Positions 45,848-57,266 of a DNA stretch of 64,000 bases are shown piece by piece. Within the stretch, counting starts at the first letter, position 1. Every line of letters starts with the position of its first letter. The notes beneath the pieces were generated by a model. It was not told where the DNA came from, ran no database searches, and saw only the letters and a program-made list of their open reading frames with translations. A program made the translations under genes and the position numbers. This stretch comes from Magnaporthiopsis rhizophila. Lineage: Eukaryota > Ascomycota > Sordariomycetes > Magnaporthales > Magnaporthaceae. The stretch lies in assembly GCA_003049465.1 (NCBI GenBank), contig PYSS01000002.1, positions 1 through 64,000 of the forward strand, in the 5' to 3' direction.

Positions 45848-47221
45848 CCTTCAGGCTTGCGCGTGTGCGTGCGTGTGTGTTGTAGGCATAGAATTCCAAA
45901 GGCAGAATCCGAGCAGTCGTGAGCCTGGACAACACCGTCGCGTTTTGGCGATGTCCGCTTTTTTGGAGGTGGGACTAAGACGAATAAATTTAGGCGGAGT
46001 GAGCGTTGCTAGGTGCCAGTAGCTCTGCAGGCGCACGCAAGGCGAGCTATGAGTGCGGGGTCATTTCGCCCTGTGGGCTCTACTGCCTGAGGCTCCATCA
46101 CAGCCATTGTCGCTTTTGCTGCTTTCAGGGCGCTGGCAGGTAAACGCGGACGAAAACCAAATAGATTAGAAGCCGGACAATACCTGCATGTGCGCTCCCT
46201 TAATCGAACCACGATCACCTTTCACTCCGTTACCGCGGCCCGGGCGGGGGAAGGGCAGGTAGCCTTTGACACAGGCCTCAAAAGCTCTCCAGTCTATAGG
46301 GACGTTTCTGCAGGCACGACACCCCAGCAGTTCAAGTGGGAACGCCCTCTAGCTTCTACATCCTTTCCAATATCCCACATTAATATGTTATTATTTATTT
46401 TATACGGCAATCGGGTTGGGTAACGGCCAGTATTTGTATTCCAGATTCCGGTTGGCAAGGCGAGAACAAGGAGTACTTTGCCAGGTGCCTGAAGGTGGGC
46501 GATTACTTTCGTAATACATCAATACATCCCATATTTCGAGCGTGACAGCATGGCGTCAATGATTGATCGAAGGGACCATTTTTAGTAGGTAGGTCTGCTA
46601 AAGTCGTATTTAGCCCTTTGGTTTATTGGAAAAAGATAGATCAGCAAAATCGCTAGGGATCCTAGCCTAATAAAAACAAAATATGTTTCGATTAGCGACT
46701 GCGGTGGAGCCTGGGCAATGTCTCGACGTCAACCAGCTGCCTCTTGTTTCGACTACCTGTCTCCGCCAACCAACAAGTTTGTGCAAGGGCCGCCACAACA
46801 GAAGGCTGCCGATCCCATCCCGTCAAAATCGCCCTCCACCTACAGCCGCACACTCGCGACCGTCCCGAACGCCTCGGCATCCTCTCCGACTCGCCCCTCC
46901 CCTTGCCTTCCTCCTGCTTTCCGACCACCATCCTTGATGCGCCTGTCTTGCTGGGGATGGTCGCTGTGGCTGACACCTTTTATGCAAGTACCAGCCGACC
47001 TGTAAGTTCGACACTGTGTCACCCGATCGCTGCCAAGCTGTGATTTTTTTTTTTCCCCATGCGCTGTGCCTGGCGATGTGCCAAGCGCGCTGCCACTGCT
47101 GTGACTGGCAGTCCCTGGACGGACCCCAGCTCCTTCTCCGGCAGCACCTTTGCGCAATCTTGCAACATGGTCGGGGTCAGCCTCCGATGCATGTCGTTTA
47201 TGAACCTATTGTTGACGTATA
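45848..47221. other. divergent promoter region, cse1 and tsc2
   Basis: 1.37 kb between divergent genes. It contains an AT-rich stretch (about 46365-46690) with many stops, possibly an old repeat remnant, and short noncoding frames. Possible 5' leader of tsc2 lies near 46900-47220. Confidence 0.5.
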
Positions 47222-50200
47222 ATGCTGCGTCGCATAGTCTCGCTGGGCCAGCAGGCCTCGGAAAGCGACGAGCACATGTCCCGATCGACTGAGGATGGCG
47301 TCCAGTCCCCAGAGAACAGGAGTACGGGGGGCCTTGCGAGTGTCTTCAAGAACTTGACCGGAGCCCGCCTGACCAAGTCCCCGCCGCCGCCGCACCTACC
47401 AGTCCCACCAGCGCCTTCGCCGGCACAGCTCTTTGTCGATCCTGCCAATGCTACCGCTAGATGCAGCAGCGCGGGCCCGGCTACCAGCAGCCCAGACGCC
47501 CTCGAACAGCTCCGCAGCGGAGCGATAAACGATCGCGTCCAAGCCGCGACGTCCCTTCGAATAGCCATCGCCAACTGCCCGCTCACATCGGTCCTCGAAA
47601 TATGGTACGCAGGCAAGGACCTTATCGAGCCGGGCAAGGCCCACACTGCTCGGCTGGCCGGCTGGGAGCTTGTGACCGAGTGTGTGAAGCACAAGGAGTC
47701 TACAGACCTGGAGAGGAGGGAATACTTCCAGACGATTTCCATGCCCGCGAACCCCGAGGACTTCCATCTCCAGCTCGCCGCGCTCGTGGATCTCACCCGA
47801 CGCGGACGCGATCTCTCAGGCTTCGAGTATGACGTCGTTCCGCTGCTCATCACCTGGCTCCAAGAAAAGTTCAAGGCCGTCAGGGACGCCAAGGATGCCG
47901 CCAAAGACGCCGCCAAGGAGGCGCGAAAGAATGGCGGGCGGAGCGCTAGCAGGAGCTCCAAGGGCAAGGCGGCGGTTTCGGGAGAGGAAAAAAACTTCCA
48001 GCAGCTGTTTGCGTTCGTCTCGGACGTGGTCAAATTCAACTTCAAGGTCACCGATGACGCCTCGGCCAGCAATTTGATCGAGTGCCTGCTCGACATCTGC
48101 ATAGCCACCAGCTCCGAAGAGGACCTCAAGTCCTGCATCACCGTCTTCAATGCAATCGTCACCTTCGGCGCGATTCCGTCAGGCAATCTTGCTCGATTCG
48201 TCAATGTGCTCAGCTCGATCTTCAGCATGGTCCCGAGCCTGACCAAAGCAGCCTGGCAGGTCCTGTCCAACATCTGCAAGTCGCACCACGGCAAACCCAC
48301 GGTCCAGGTGCTTCTCAACGTGCTGCTGTCGTACAGGGCGAACGGGAAGCTAGAGACGCAGCAGCGCGAGCAGCGCGAGGTCAGAGGTGCCCTCGAGGTG
48401 CTCCAGAAGCTGGTCTGGAAGACGTCTGTCAAAGGCTACCCCGCGGTGCCATTGAACCCCCTGGTGGATGGTCTTGTCAACATCATCAACAACAAGCCGA
48501 CGCCGAGGATCTGCAACGCGCTCCTACAGCTTATAAACTCACTCTTCGACGACGGCACCCGGCGTCTCAACTCGGCCATCGCCGAGGAGGAGTGGGCCAT
48601 CATATTAGAGGTGGCTTCGTTGTGCTCCCGGAAGAGTCGGACGATCTCGGGACGAGTGGAGGGAGGAGGGCCATCGGGGAGCCACCTGGGCTCCATTAGG
48701 GCCATATCGACCGAGAGCTTGGATCGGGGAGATCCGATCGCTCAAGAACTTGGCCGGCTCGTCGGGCGCCTCGAGCAGCTGCTGTTTGAAAAACGCTCCG
48801 ACTTCATGCAGAGACAAGACTGCATCGTGTTCTTTACAAAGATACACGACCTCCTGCCTGACTCCGCGGCGGGCCTTGTCCTGGACTATTTCGATGAGTT
48901 CCACTGCTGCTTCCCTTCGGATCTGCAATGGGAAGACAACATCAAGCTGGTCGTGGAATCTTTCTATCTTGACAGAGCACGATCGAGCCTGGTCCGGTCT
49001 CGAGGGCTCCGCACAATCACTGCCGTGATCGACATGCTAGAATTGATTGGACAGGAATCCGACCAGTACAGCTCCTCTAGCTTGATAAAGAGCATTTTAC
49101 GCGGCATTCCAGAAGAAACCGACATCATGGTTCTCCAGGAAACCGTCGCGTTTCTCGTCTCGGTCAGCCCGTCTGCTGACCGGGTTCTCTTCGGGAGCAT
49201 TCTCGAGTCTCTCAAGGGTGTCTTGGTCAATGACAGGCTTCGGGACCCCCTGGTCTCTACGCCGGTGTCGCCGACAATCGGCGCAATGGCAAGCCAGAGC
49301 CCATCAAACGTGGTGACGACGGGCTACGTGCAGATATTCATGCGAACAATGGACACTGATGTCTGGAAGGCTACCAGAGCGTTCAACGCCATTGTCGCTA
49401 CTGCTCGCTCCAAGCAGTGCGAGACTGACGCTCGGTTGACAGCTATGAAGATGCTCTTCCGGCTCAGGGCTGACTGGGCCGGCCGGGTCTTCCTCACGAC
49501 GTTTACCGAGTCCGAAGCGCTGGCGGCCACACTCTTCCGTACCGAGGCCTCACTTGCCCGGAAGCTCGCAGACGACGCGCAACATGCGAGGCCGTCCAGG
49601 GCTGAGCAAGGGGGCCTCAGCGCGCGGCCCGGTCGAGCAATATCTTTCGGCCAGGGACTCCCCCCACATGAGCGGGATAGAGGTCAAGCCTCTCGCTCTA
49701 CAAGCGGCGCAGCCTCTGTGACTGGTGCTGCCGCCTCGGTCGGTCGGTATCGACAGACGTGGTCGCTTCCCGACCCTGAAGCGCTACCGGAGACGCCATC
49801 GTCCACCTCGAGCGCGGTTCTATTCTGCGCGCCTCCCAAGCCAACGGAAAAGGTGCCGCAGCCTGCTCCGTCCCTGCACATGGCATCCTGGCTGGAGGCC
49901 TTGATTACGATTCTCCATGCTGGCTGCGACTGGGAGATCTACAGCTTCATCATCGTGCACCTTCCTTCTCAGCTCAGCAACCACGCCCTGTTTAAGGGTG
50001 CAATACCGCAGATTCAGCAGATCCGTGGCACGCTCTGCGAGATCATCCGCATGAACATGTTCCAAGAGCCGCCCCTCTCATCGGGTATCCGGAAGCCCGA
50101 GGTTTCCGTTTGCTTCTACCACATCTTGACCATGATAATGAGCTACCACGGGCACTTTCAGAAGAGCGAAGAGGACGAGATTGTCCAGACGTTCTCGCGA

Positions 50201-52318
50201 GGAATATCGGACAAGACGGCCAAGTGCTGCATACACGCCCTATCCATGGCCTGCCACGAACTACCCCTATCGACGAGCAGGTGTCTTGTCGCCATTCTCC
50301 AGAAGATGTCGCAGATCATCACCCAGCAAGGCGTTGCGATCCACATCCTCGAGTTCCTTGCCTGCCTCAGTCGTTTGCCGTCCCTCTACTCTAATTTCAG
50401 GGAGGACGAATATCGTATTGTGTTCGGGATATGCTTTAGATATCTGCAGGACGTCCGGAGCCGAAGATCGATGTCGCGGACGGGAAACGCGAGCGAGCCA
50501 CCGACACCCTCCCCTTTCAGCAACAACCCGGATGTTTTTGGCCCACCCCCACCGTCGGACGATCTCCCCCAGTACGTCTACGCTCTCGCTTACCACGTCA
50601 TCACGTTCTGGTTCCTGGCCCTGAAGCTACCGGATCGTGCAAACCATGTTGGCTGGATCGCGAAGAACCTGTTCTCCGACGCCGATGGAGGGCCGCCAGA
50701 CGAGCAGGCACAAATCACCATCGATTTTATGCAGAGGGTTGCTTTTGCCGATGCGGACGACTCGATCGAGGATCCCCTCTTCACCCAAGAGAGATTCGGC
50801 GAGATGAAGGAGAAGTGCTGGATCATCGGCAATAGCATCGTTACTATCAAGCAGGCCACCAAGACCGGCTGGGCGCAGATCACCAAGCGCCAGCCATCGG
50901 GAACGTCGTGCTTCATCGTCCGCGAGAGCGTGAAGCCCCCAGCGCCGCACCACATAGGCGCCGTGTCGAATCAGGAAAACAGCCGTGACGGCCAGCTGCT
51001 TCTAGGGAGCACCGTGTACCCCAGCCACGTTCTTGTGCAACTTCTGTCCTCGATCCCACAGGCCTTCGACTCAACGCTCCGACCGATCCCGCTTCCAGAG
51101 GACGAGGTTGTGGGTCGTGCGATCCGCACGTTCGACCGCAGCCCGAACATGGATGGCCACAAGGTTGGCGTGGTGTACATTGGAGAGGGACAGACCAATG
51201 AAACCGAGATTTTGGCCAACGTCTCGGGCAGCAGCGACTATGTCGAATTCCTGAACGGCCTCGGCACTCTTACCAAGCTGAAGGGCGCCACCTTCAACAC
51301 CCAGGGGCTCGACCGCGAGTACGACACGGACGGCCAGTACACCTTTTGTTGGCGTGATCGCGTCACGGAAATGGTGTTTCACGTCACGACGCAGATGCCC
51401 ACGAACCTGGAGCATGACGCGCTCTGCATCAACAAGAAGCGCCATATCGGCAACGACTTTGTCAACATCATCTTCAACGACTCTGGCCAGCCCTTCAAGT
51501 TTGACACGTTCCCGTCGGAATTCAACTACGTCAACATAGTCATCACTCCCGTCTCTCGAGCCTCGTTTATAGCGTCGAGGGAAAGGGCCAAGAGGCGGGC
51601 GGCCAAGGAGGCCGGTGCGGGCGAAGCGGCCGAGGGCGCTGCCGGCGGAGCCGACGAGGAGTCGTCCTTTTACAAGGTGCAGGTTATGAGCAAGCCCGGT
51701 TTCCCAGAGATCTCGCCTGCGGCAGACACCAAAATGGTCAGCCTAAGGGCTCTTCCCGACTTCATCCGTCTGCTCGCGCTCAACGCCTCGGTCTTCTCGC
51801 TGGTGTGGTCGAACCGGGCTGGCGGTGAGCACGTGGGGACCTGGCGCAACCGTCTGCGCGAGATCAACAGGATGCGGGAACGTTACGGGCCAAAACCCAC
51901 GGCCCCGTCACCGTCACCCCCACCTACCGCGTCCGCCGGCGGCGGCGCAGGCGGCGCTGGGGGAGGCATGGGCATGGGCATGGGTTCAGCCATGAGCCCT
52001 TCGTCGATGCACCAGCAGCAGCACCACCAGCAGCAGCAGCAGCAGCACGCCATGGGCGGCGGCGGGGTGGGCGGGTCGACGACGGGCTCGATATCGTCGG
52101 CTCTCGACGCGTCTCGTCCCGCCAGCAGCATGCGTGATAGCTTTAGTAGCCTGCGGCGGTCGTCGGTAGCGACTTTCTTCACGACGGCGAGCGAGCAGAC
52201 CTCACACCGCTCCTCCATGCTCTCGGCGGCGACGACGGAGAACACCGAGGTCGTGGCGGCTGCGAATGCTGTCGACTCGCTGGTCAACTCGCTCGACTTT
52301 TCGAAGTGGGCTGCCTAA
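47222..52318 (+). CDS. tsc2: Tuberin-like Rheb GTPase-activating protein
   Basis: One exon of 1698 residues. Tsc2 pairs with Tsc1 and switches off the GTPase Rheb, restraining TORC1 when nutrients are low. The N-terminal and middle parts are long alpha-helical repeats of tuberin type (residues about 60-1000). The C-terminal Rap-GAP domain (from about residue 1315) shows VGVVYIGEGQTNETEILAN, then SSDYVEFLNGLG, and HIGNDFVNIIFN with the catalytic 'thumb' Asn1411 as in human tuberin, then SEFNYVNIVI. The remaining C-terminal tail (from about 1560) is Gly/His/Gln/Ser-rich. Length matches the family. The start could also be the ATG at 47276, nearer the AS-x-F-x-NLT segment common in fungal homologues. 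An upstream leader with introns is possible but not needed. Confidence 0.93.
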   Translation: MLRRIVSLGQQASESDEHMSRSTEDGVQSPENRSTGGLASVFKNLTGARLTKSPPPPHLPVPPAPSPAQLFVDPANATARCSSAGPATSSPDALEQLRSGAINDRVQAATSLRIAIANCPLTSVLEIWYAGKDLIEPGKAHTARLAGWELVTECVKHKESTDLERREYFQTISMPANPEDFHLQLAALVDLTRRGRDLSGFEYDVVPLLITWLQEKFKAVRDAKDAAKDAAKEARKNGGRSASRSSKGKAAVSGEEKNFQQLFAFVSDVVKFNFKVTDDASASNLIECLLDICIATSSEEDLKSCITVFNAIVTFGAIPSGNLARFVNVLSSIFSMVPSLTKAAWQVLSNICKSHHGKPTVQVLLNVLLSYRANGKLETQQREQREVRGALEVLQKLVWKTSVKGYPAVPLNPLVDGLVNIINNKPTPRICNALLQLINSLFDDGTRRLNSAIAEEEWAIILEVASLCSRKSRTISGRVEGGGPSGSHLGSIRAISTESLDRGDPIAQELGRLVGRLEQLLFEKRSDFMQRQDCIVFFTKIHDLLPDSAAGLVLDYFDEFHCCFPSDLQWEDNIKLVVESFYLDRARSSLVRSRGLRTITAVIDMLELIGQESDQYSSSSLIKSILRGIPEETDIMVLQETVAFLVSVSPSADRVLFGSILESLKGVLVNDRLRDPLVSTPVSPTIGAMASQSPSNVVTTGYVQIFMRTMDTDVWKATRAFNAIVATARSKQCETDARLTAMKMLFRLRADWAGRVFLTTFTESEALAATLFRTEASLARKLADDAQHARPSRAEQGGLSARPGRAISFGQGLPPHERDRGQASRSTSGAASVTGAAASVGRYRQTWSLPDPEALPETPSSTSSAVLFCAPPKPTEKVPQPAPSLHMASWLEALITILHAGCDWEIYSFIIVHLPSQLSNHALFKGAIPQIQQIRGTLCEIIRMNMFQEPPLSSGIRKPEVSVCFYHILTMIMSYHGHFQKSEEDEIVQTFSRGISDKTAKCCIHALSMACHELPLSTSRCLVAILQKMSQIITQQGVAIHILEFLACLSRLPSLYSNFREDEYRIVFGICFRYLQDVRSRRSMSRTGNASEPPTPSPFSNNPDVFGPPPPSDDLPQYVYALAYHVITFWFLALKLPDRANHVGWIAKNLFSDADGGPPDEQAQITIDFMQRVAFADADDSIEDPLFTQERFGEMKEKCWIIGNSIVTIKQATKTGWAQITKRQPSGTSCFIVRESVKPPAPHHIGAVSNQENSRDGQLLLGSTVYPSHVLVQLLSSIPQAFDSTLRPIPLPEDEVVGRAIRTFDRSPNMDGHKVGVVYIGEGQTNETEILANVSGSSDYVEFLNGLGTLTKLKGATFNTQGLDREYDTDGQYTFCWRDRVTEMVFHVTTQMPTNLEHDALCINKKRHIGNDFVNIIFNDSGQPFKFDTFPSEFNYVNIVITPVSRASFIASRERAKRRAAKEAGAGEAAEGAAGGADEESSFYKVQVMSKPGFPEISPAADTKMVSLRALPDFIRLLALNASVFSLVWSNRAGGEHVGTWRNRLREINRMRERYGPKPTAPSPSPPPTASAGGGAGGAGGGMGMGMGSAMSPSSMHQQQHHQQQQQQHAMGGGGVGGSTTGSISSALDASRPASSMRDSFSSLRRSSVATFFTTASEQTSHRSSMLSAATTENTEVVAAANAVDSLVNSLDFSKWAA

Positions 52319-53098
52319 ATGAGCAGGAGTCGGGCCCCCACACTCATCTATCTTGTTTACAACTCGATTTCGATAGGTGGCAGCTGTTCCTGATTCACTT
52401 TTACGTCTTGATGTGTATGTAGTCTTTGTCTTGCAAGCCCCCTCCCTGGATATTCATTCGCTCTCCATTCAAGAACAAAAAAACAAAACCACACTGCGAA
52501 ACCCCTTCTCACGGGCCTGGCTACCTAGGTGCCTGATGCTGGTGAGAAGAGCAGATAAGGAAAGGCGTTTTGGGGCGGCTGTTTTCTGAATGAAAGATAG
52601 GATATGAATGAGCGCTAGGATACGAACGGGGAAAAAAAGTTGAAGACATTTGTATTTAATTGGCCCCATCGGATGAAAAGAATTTAATCTGTCTGTTGCT
52701 TCCAAAGTCGTGAACTCGGCCCCCCCTTTGCTCGTGTTGCTAGACTCGGCACCATTATTACATCACTCTCGCAAGATCCAGTTCAGGTGCAGGCCAACAG
52801 AACTCGCTGGTGTAGACCCCGCCCAGGTAGAGTACAAAGTCTCGTTTTCCGTCTTGTATAGCTGCAGTCCGCTCATAATCAGCAAAGTTTTGTCTCCCCG
52901 ATGTGAGAGCAAGTTGTAAATCCTTGACAGGGCGCAAAAGTTGTATTCGAGTAAACATACTATCTCTTATATTTATTTCTTTCACGAATCCGCTCTTATA
53001 TAGTTCACTCTCAATGCAACCTTCGATATTGGGAACGCGCTCCTCCTGCCTTGCAAAAGGGGGACTGCCATACTCTCTGGGTTCGCCCCAAACAAAAC
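52319..53098. other. convergent 3' region
   Basis: 780 bp between tsc2 (+) and the TFIIIC gene (-), both ending here. No gene is visible. Confidence 0.55.
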
Positions 53099-55640
53099 TT
53101 AATACTCCTCGGCGCTGCTGAAGCCTCCTTCCTCATCATAGCCGCTAGCGAACTCGCCGCGGAAAACGGCTTCGTCATCGTTGCTGTAGCCGTCCTCATC
53201 CTCGTACATCTCGTTCTCCTCGTCGTCGTACTCCTCGCCGCTGCCCTCATCGTCGTCCCCATCGTCACGTCCCGAGATGGGGCCAGCGAGCTGGGAAGCG
53301 TTTTGCATCTGGGCTGAGGCTGTTTTGGGACCTACCGACGCTTCCTTCTCTTTCTCGCCGCGGACGCCCCCGTAGTATGTCTCCTCGGCCAGGTCCCCCT
53401 CATCCACACCATCGTCTTCATCCTCCTCTTCCTCCTCGTCGCCGTCCAAGTCATCGCCCTCACCCTCGCCCTCGCCCTCCTCTTCGTCTTCCATATCGTT
53501 CTCATCCTCGTCATCCTCTTCATCGTCATCGTCCTGGTTGATAACATCCTCAACCGAGCGGAGGGGTGTATCCTCAAAGCGTACCACCGCGGGAGGTAGC
53601 TTGGCTGTCGTTATCTCTGACGACGTCACGGTGAGCGACCGGCTCTGTTCAGCCGCCCCGCCGACACCTCCACCATCGTCAACCCCGGCCCCCTGGCTCT
53701 GCTGCTGTTTCTGCTGCTGCTGCTGTAATTTCTGCTGATGCTGCTCCTGCCCGCTGTTTGTAAGCACAGGGATCCTATACTGTGTCCCATGACTCCGCCT
53801 GACACGCTTCTTGAGGCTCGAGTGGAATCTGCTCTGTTCGCGACCGCGGATGACGGCGAGCTCGGCGTCAGTAAGGCCGAGGTCGGGCAAGGGGACATTG
53901 ACGTGCGCGTGGCGGATGTTGCCGGTGCCCGCGATGACGGTGCCCGCGCTCGGGGTCGGCTCGGGGGTGCCGTCGTCCATGGCCAGCGTGGCCGCGAACT
54001 CGGCGTCTGCAATGACGCGGCCAAAGGTGATGGCCAGCATCTTGCACTTCATGACGGCGCGCGCCTTGGCCCAGAGCCCGCGGTGAAACCAGCCGCTGCC
54101 GGCGTCGTCGCACGAGGGTCGCACCGCCGCGCGCGCAAAGAGGTCTCCGAGGAGCGGGTCCGTGATGTCGCATATCTGCCACACCTTGCCGTCCGTGTAG
54201 AAGGACTGTCCATCGAAGATGTGGGTGTTGCGGTGCTGCTGATCTGGGGGCGCGTCGTCGGCCTCGCCGTTATCAGGGGCGGCGGGCAGCGGGGCGATGG
54301 AGACGCGCTCGGCGGCACGCCGCGCGGCAGCAGCCTCTGCACGACGTAGAGAGGCCAAGGGCTGGTGGGCAACACCGGTGTCGGCGCGCCGCGTCTTGAA
54401 CGAAAGGGTCTGGTAGATGCGGTACTTGGGGTCGGAACGGGGATCGAGGCCGTAAGGGATCATAGCGTCGCGCCAGGGCCCTGCTTTGAACTGGTACGCC
54501 ACATATGGGATAGCGGTTTTTATGAGATTGTCGGAGAAGGGGGTTGCGCTCATGATGCGGTTCGTGAGGGAGCGGCGGGTCCAGAGCGGCCGCTCGGCCA
54601 TGGCAAGACGGAGCTCAGCCACCACGGCGGCCATCTGCGGGTCGGTGGCATCGGGCGGGCGTGAGGGAGCATCCGGCACAGGGTAATGGTTGTGGGAGAT
54701 GAAATAACCAGCCGAGCGAACGCGGGCTTGGACGTTTATGGTCTTGTCCGCCCCGTCGACGGTGCGGACGTAAGGGTTCTGCGAGTAGCCATATGCAAAC
54801 GGCAGGCTCATGTGGCTGAAGACCGGCGGAGGTATTATCTCCACGTTTGGCGGCTGTGCTATCTCGGGCCTGAAGGCGAACTGCCGCAGCTTTGCGACTG
54901 CAACACACATGACGAAGTCGGGTCAGACGCGGCTCTCTCAGGGGGGAAGCGAAGGAGGCAGGATGCTTACCATCGCCAGGGAGAATCTTGTCCACGACCT
55001 GGCTCATGAAAGGGCTGTTGACGGTCGAGTATTGGAAGTCGGCAAGGCCCCTGTACCGGTGGGTGTTCCGGATCAGGCCGACAGCCTCAACCTCGTACCT
55101 GCCCACATTGTCCCGAAGCTTGCGCCTGAGGGAGCCAGGGCTATCGAGTCGCTTCTGCGAGTGAACCTGGAGCTTCTGCGATTCGCGCAGGGCGTCTACG
55201 GATGCTTCGTCGGGCTCCTGCCAAGGTCCATCGCTTCCACGCTTGCGCTTCCTGCCAGTCCTTCTGGGGACATCGATCCTGAGCAGGACGTTGTGAGAAG
55301 CAGCATTGTGGGAGATGATGGGCCGCACGACAGGGTTATCATAGCGCAGATACAAGGGCACCGACAACTGGGGGCTCTCGTGGTCCAGAACCTGGCGAGG
55401 CGGCGTTAGCACGGCACGTGCAAGACGGTCAAGCGGCCAAGCAACGGCCAAATAACTTACTGTGTAGAAGTTGAAGCTGCTTCCAAACGTCTTTATGGCC
55501 TTGTCATGGTCCAATACGACCATTGGGTGCTCGACAGCCGAGACAGCCCGGGAGGGGATCTGGTAGAAGGGGGCATCCTGGGAGACCGAGCGGGCAGAGA
55601 GCTCGAGCTCACGGAGGACGTCATGCTCGCGAGGCCCCAT
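53099..55640 (-). CDS. sfc1: TFIIIC tau95-type subunit (Tfc1/Sfc1)
   Basis: Three exons (55640-55461, 55391-54971, 54897-53099) give 799 residues; the donors are GTAAGT and GTAAGC. Tfc1/Sfc1 is part of the tau-A arm of TFIIIC, which binds the A box of tRNA genes and recruits TFIIIB for RNA polymerase III. The N-terminal triple-barrel half includes FYQIPSRAVSAVEHP, LRYDNPVVRPIISHNAAS and KLRQFAFRPEIAQPPN. The helical TFIIIC5 region shows ERPLWTRRSLTNRI and AIPYVAYQFKAGPWRDAMIPYGLDPR. The C-terminus is a long, very acidic tail (Asp/Glu runs, about residues 600-799), as in yeast Tau95, with a Gln-rich stretch before it. The start at 55640 fits the short family N-terminus. Confidence 0.92.
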
Positions 55641-56572
55641 GGCCGTAGAAGTCTGCCTTTCCTCACAGAGCCAACAGGGAAATCAAGCGACGGTGTTCCT
55701 TATTTGCCGTGTGCTTGCTCTTGAGGTTGAGTTCCGGTGAGGCGCAAGCCAAAATGGCAGGTTGTGGCCATTTGTGCAACTGAGGCCTCGAGCATACTTA
55801 TTTAAAGTAAGTTGTGTGCTTTGATTGGTTGTGATTGTCAACGGGACCCACCGAGCGCTTCCCGTCTTTTATCGTCTGCGACGACTCGGCCATGTCCAGC
55901 TGCTTCGAAACAACGCAAGCTGGCAGCTGTCACTCAACAGCACAGGCGTGGGAAAGACGTAGGGCACCCAAGCAGACAGAGGTATGGCTTAAAAACGTGC
56001 AGGGATCTGTATGTATGGCTTCGGGAAGCAAGGTAGCTAGTTACAGCAGACATGGCGGCTCCATGCCTGTATCCTTGCCCAGCACAAAAGGCTGGATAGG
56101 ATAGCGCCACTTCCCCGTCAGAAAACCGAACGGGAGATCGAACAAAGATTGCACACACCAAACAACATCGAGGAGGGCCGCTGGCTGCGGGTCAAGCGCC
56201 GTGGTGTTTCCTCCGACTGGCCGTGCTCAGGTACCCTGTTCACTGTTTCAGGGGCTCGCTGCCGAATCAACGTGCCTTGTGACCTGCAGCCCGGACTGCG
56301 GTTTGGTACGTGCACGCACGGGTGGTGCAGCCCGGCCTTGGGCTTCAACCACCAGCAATTCAAAGCTCCACTCGACAGCGATCTCCTCCACTCGCGCTGA
56401 TGCCCGCCCGCCCTCGACACACCCACACACGTCTTGGCCCCATTTCGAGTCGGACCCTTCGATTTTGATGGCTTTAATACCGGCAGCATCATCAATACCA
56501 CCAACCCCAGGCCCCAAACCCGTCCTGGTCCTTGTGGCTGGCTGCTAGTCTGGCCGGCAGTCTATCTTGTCA

Positions 56573-56623
<51 letters not shown>

Positions 56624-57266
56624 CCTTTTTTTTTTTTTTTTCTTCCTCTTGTGCCCGCCCGCCGTGCCGTGCCGCAAACGCTGTCCCCGACCGGCCGACC
56701 TAACCCAACGAGCCGACCTACCAAGCGACCGCCCGACGACGCCCTCGAGCCACGACACGCTTTCCCCCCTGTGCCAACCAACCCCACCCACACTGCCTCC
56801 GTGCGTTGTGCAGTGGCCGATCAGGACTACCACCGAGCGAAGACAGCGTGCTTGCTTGTTCACGTATTTTTCCCGCGCCTTGTCTCGTCCCCGTTTCACC
56901 GCTCCGGGCGACGAACAGCACCGCCCGCCGCCACCAACAGCCAGCCCAGCCAGCAGCCTGCACCTCGCTGCGTCTCGCATCCTTCCAAATTCTGGCGGTG
57001 GTCGGACACAAGCAAACCGCCAATCCCACTGCAGCCACAGGTCCGAGTGCCGCGTCTTGCCTCGGGAGCCCCGCAAAACAACAAAGTCAGCTCGGCCGCC
57101 CAGCAGCACCTCCCAGACAGCCACCACCACCGCGCCCTCCGACCTACGAGCCTAACCCCGATCCTCCGCCGCCGCCGTCCATAGCAGACGCAGCAGCATA
57201 GAGTCTCAGGAGATCTCTCCTACCGCCTCTCTGCCTGCCTGCCCACCTGCCTGGTCCGCTGCACAA
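55641..57266. other. divergent promoters and B56 5' leader
   Basis: 1.6 kb between the TFIIIC gene (-) and the B56 gene (+). A T-run of about 65 nt (56576-56641) and C/T-rich sequence (to 57260) precede the B56 start, typical of a long pyrimidine-rich fungal promoter or leader. No gene is supportable. Confidence 0.55.
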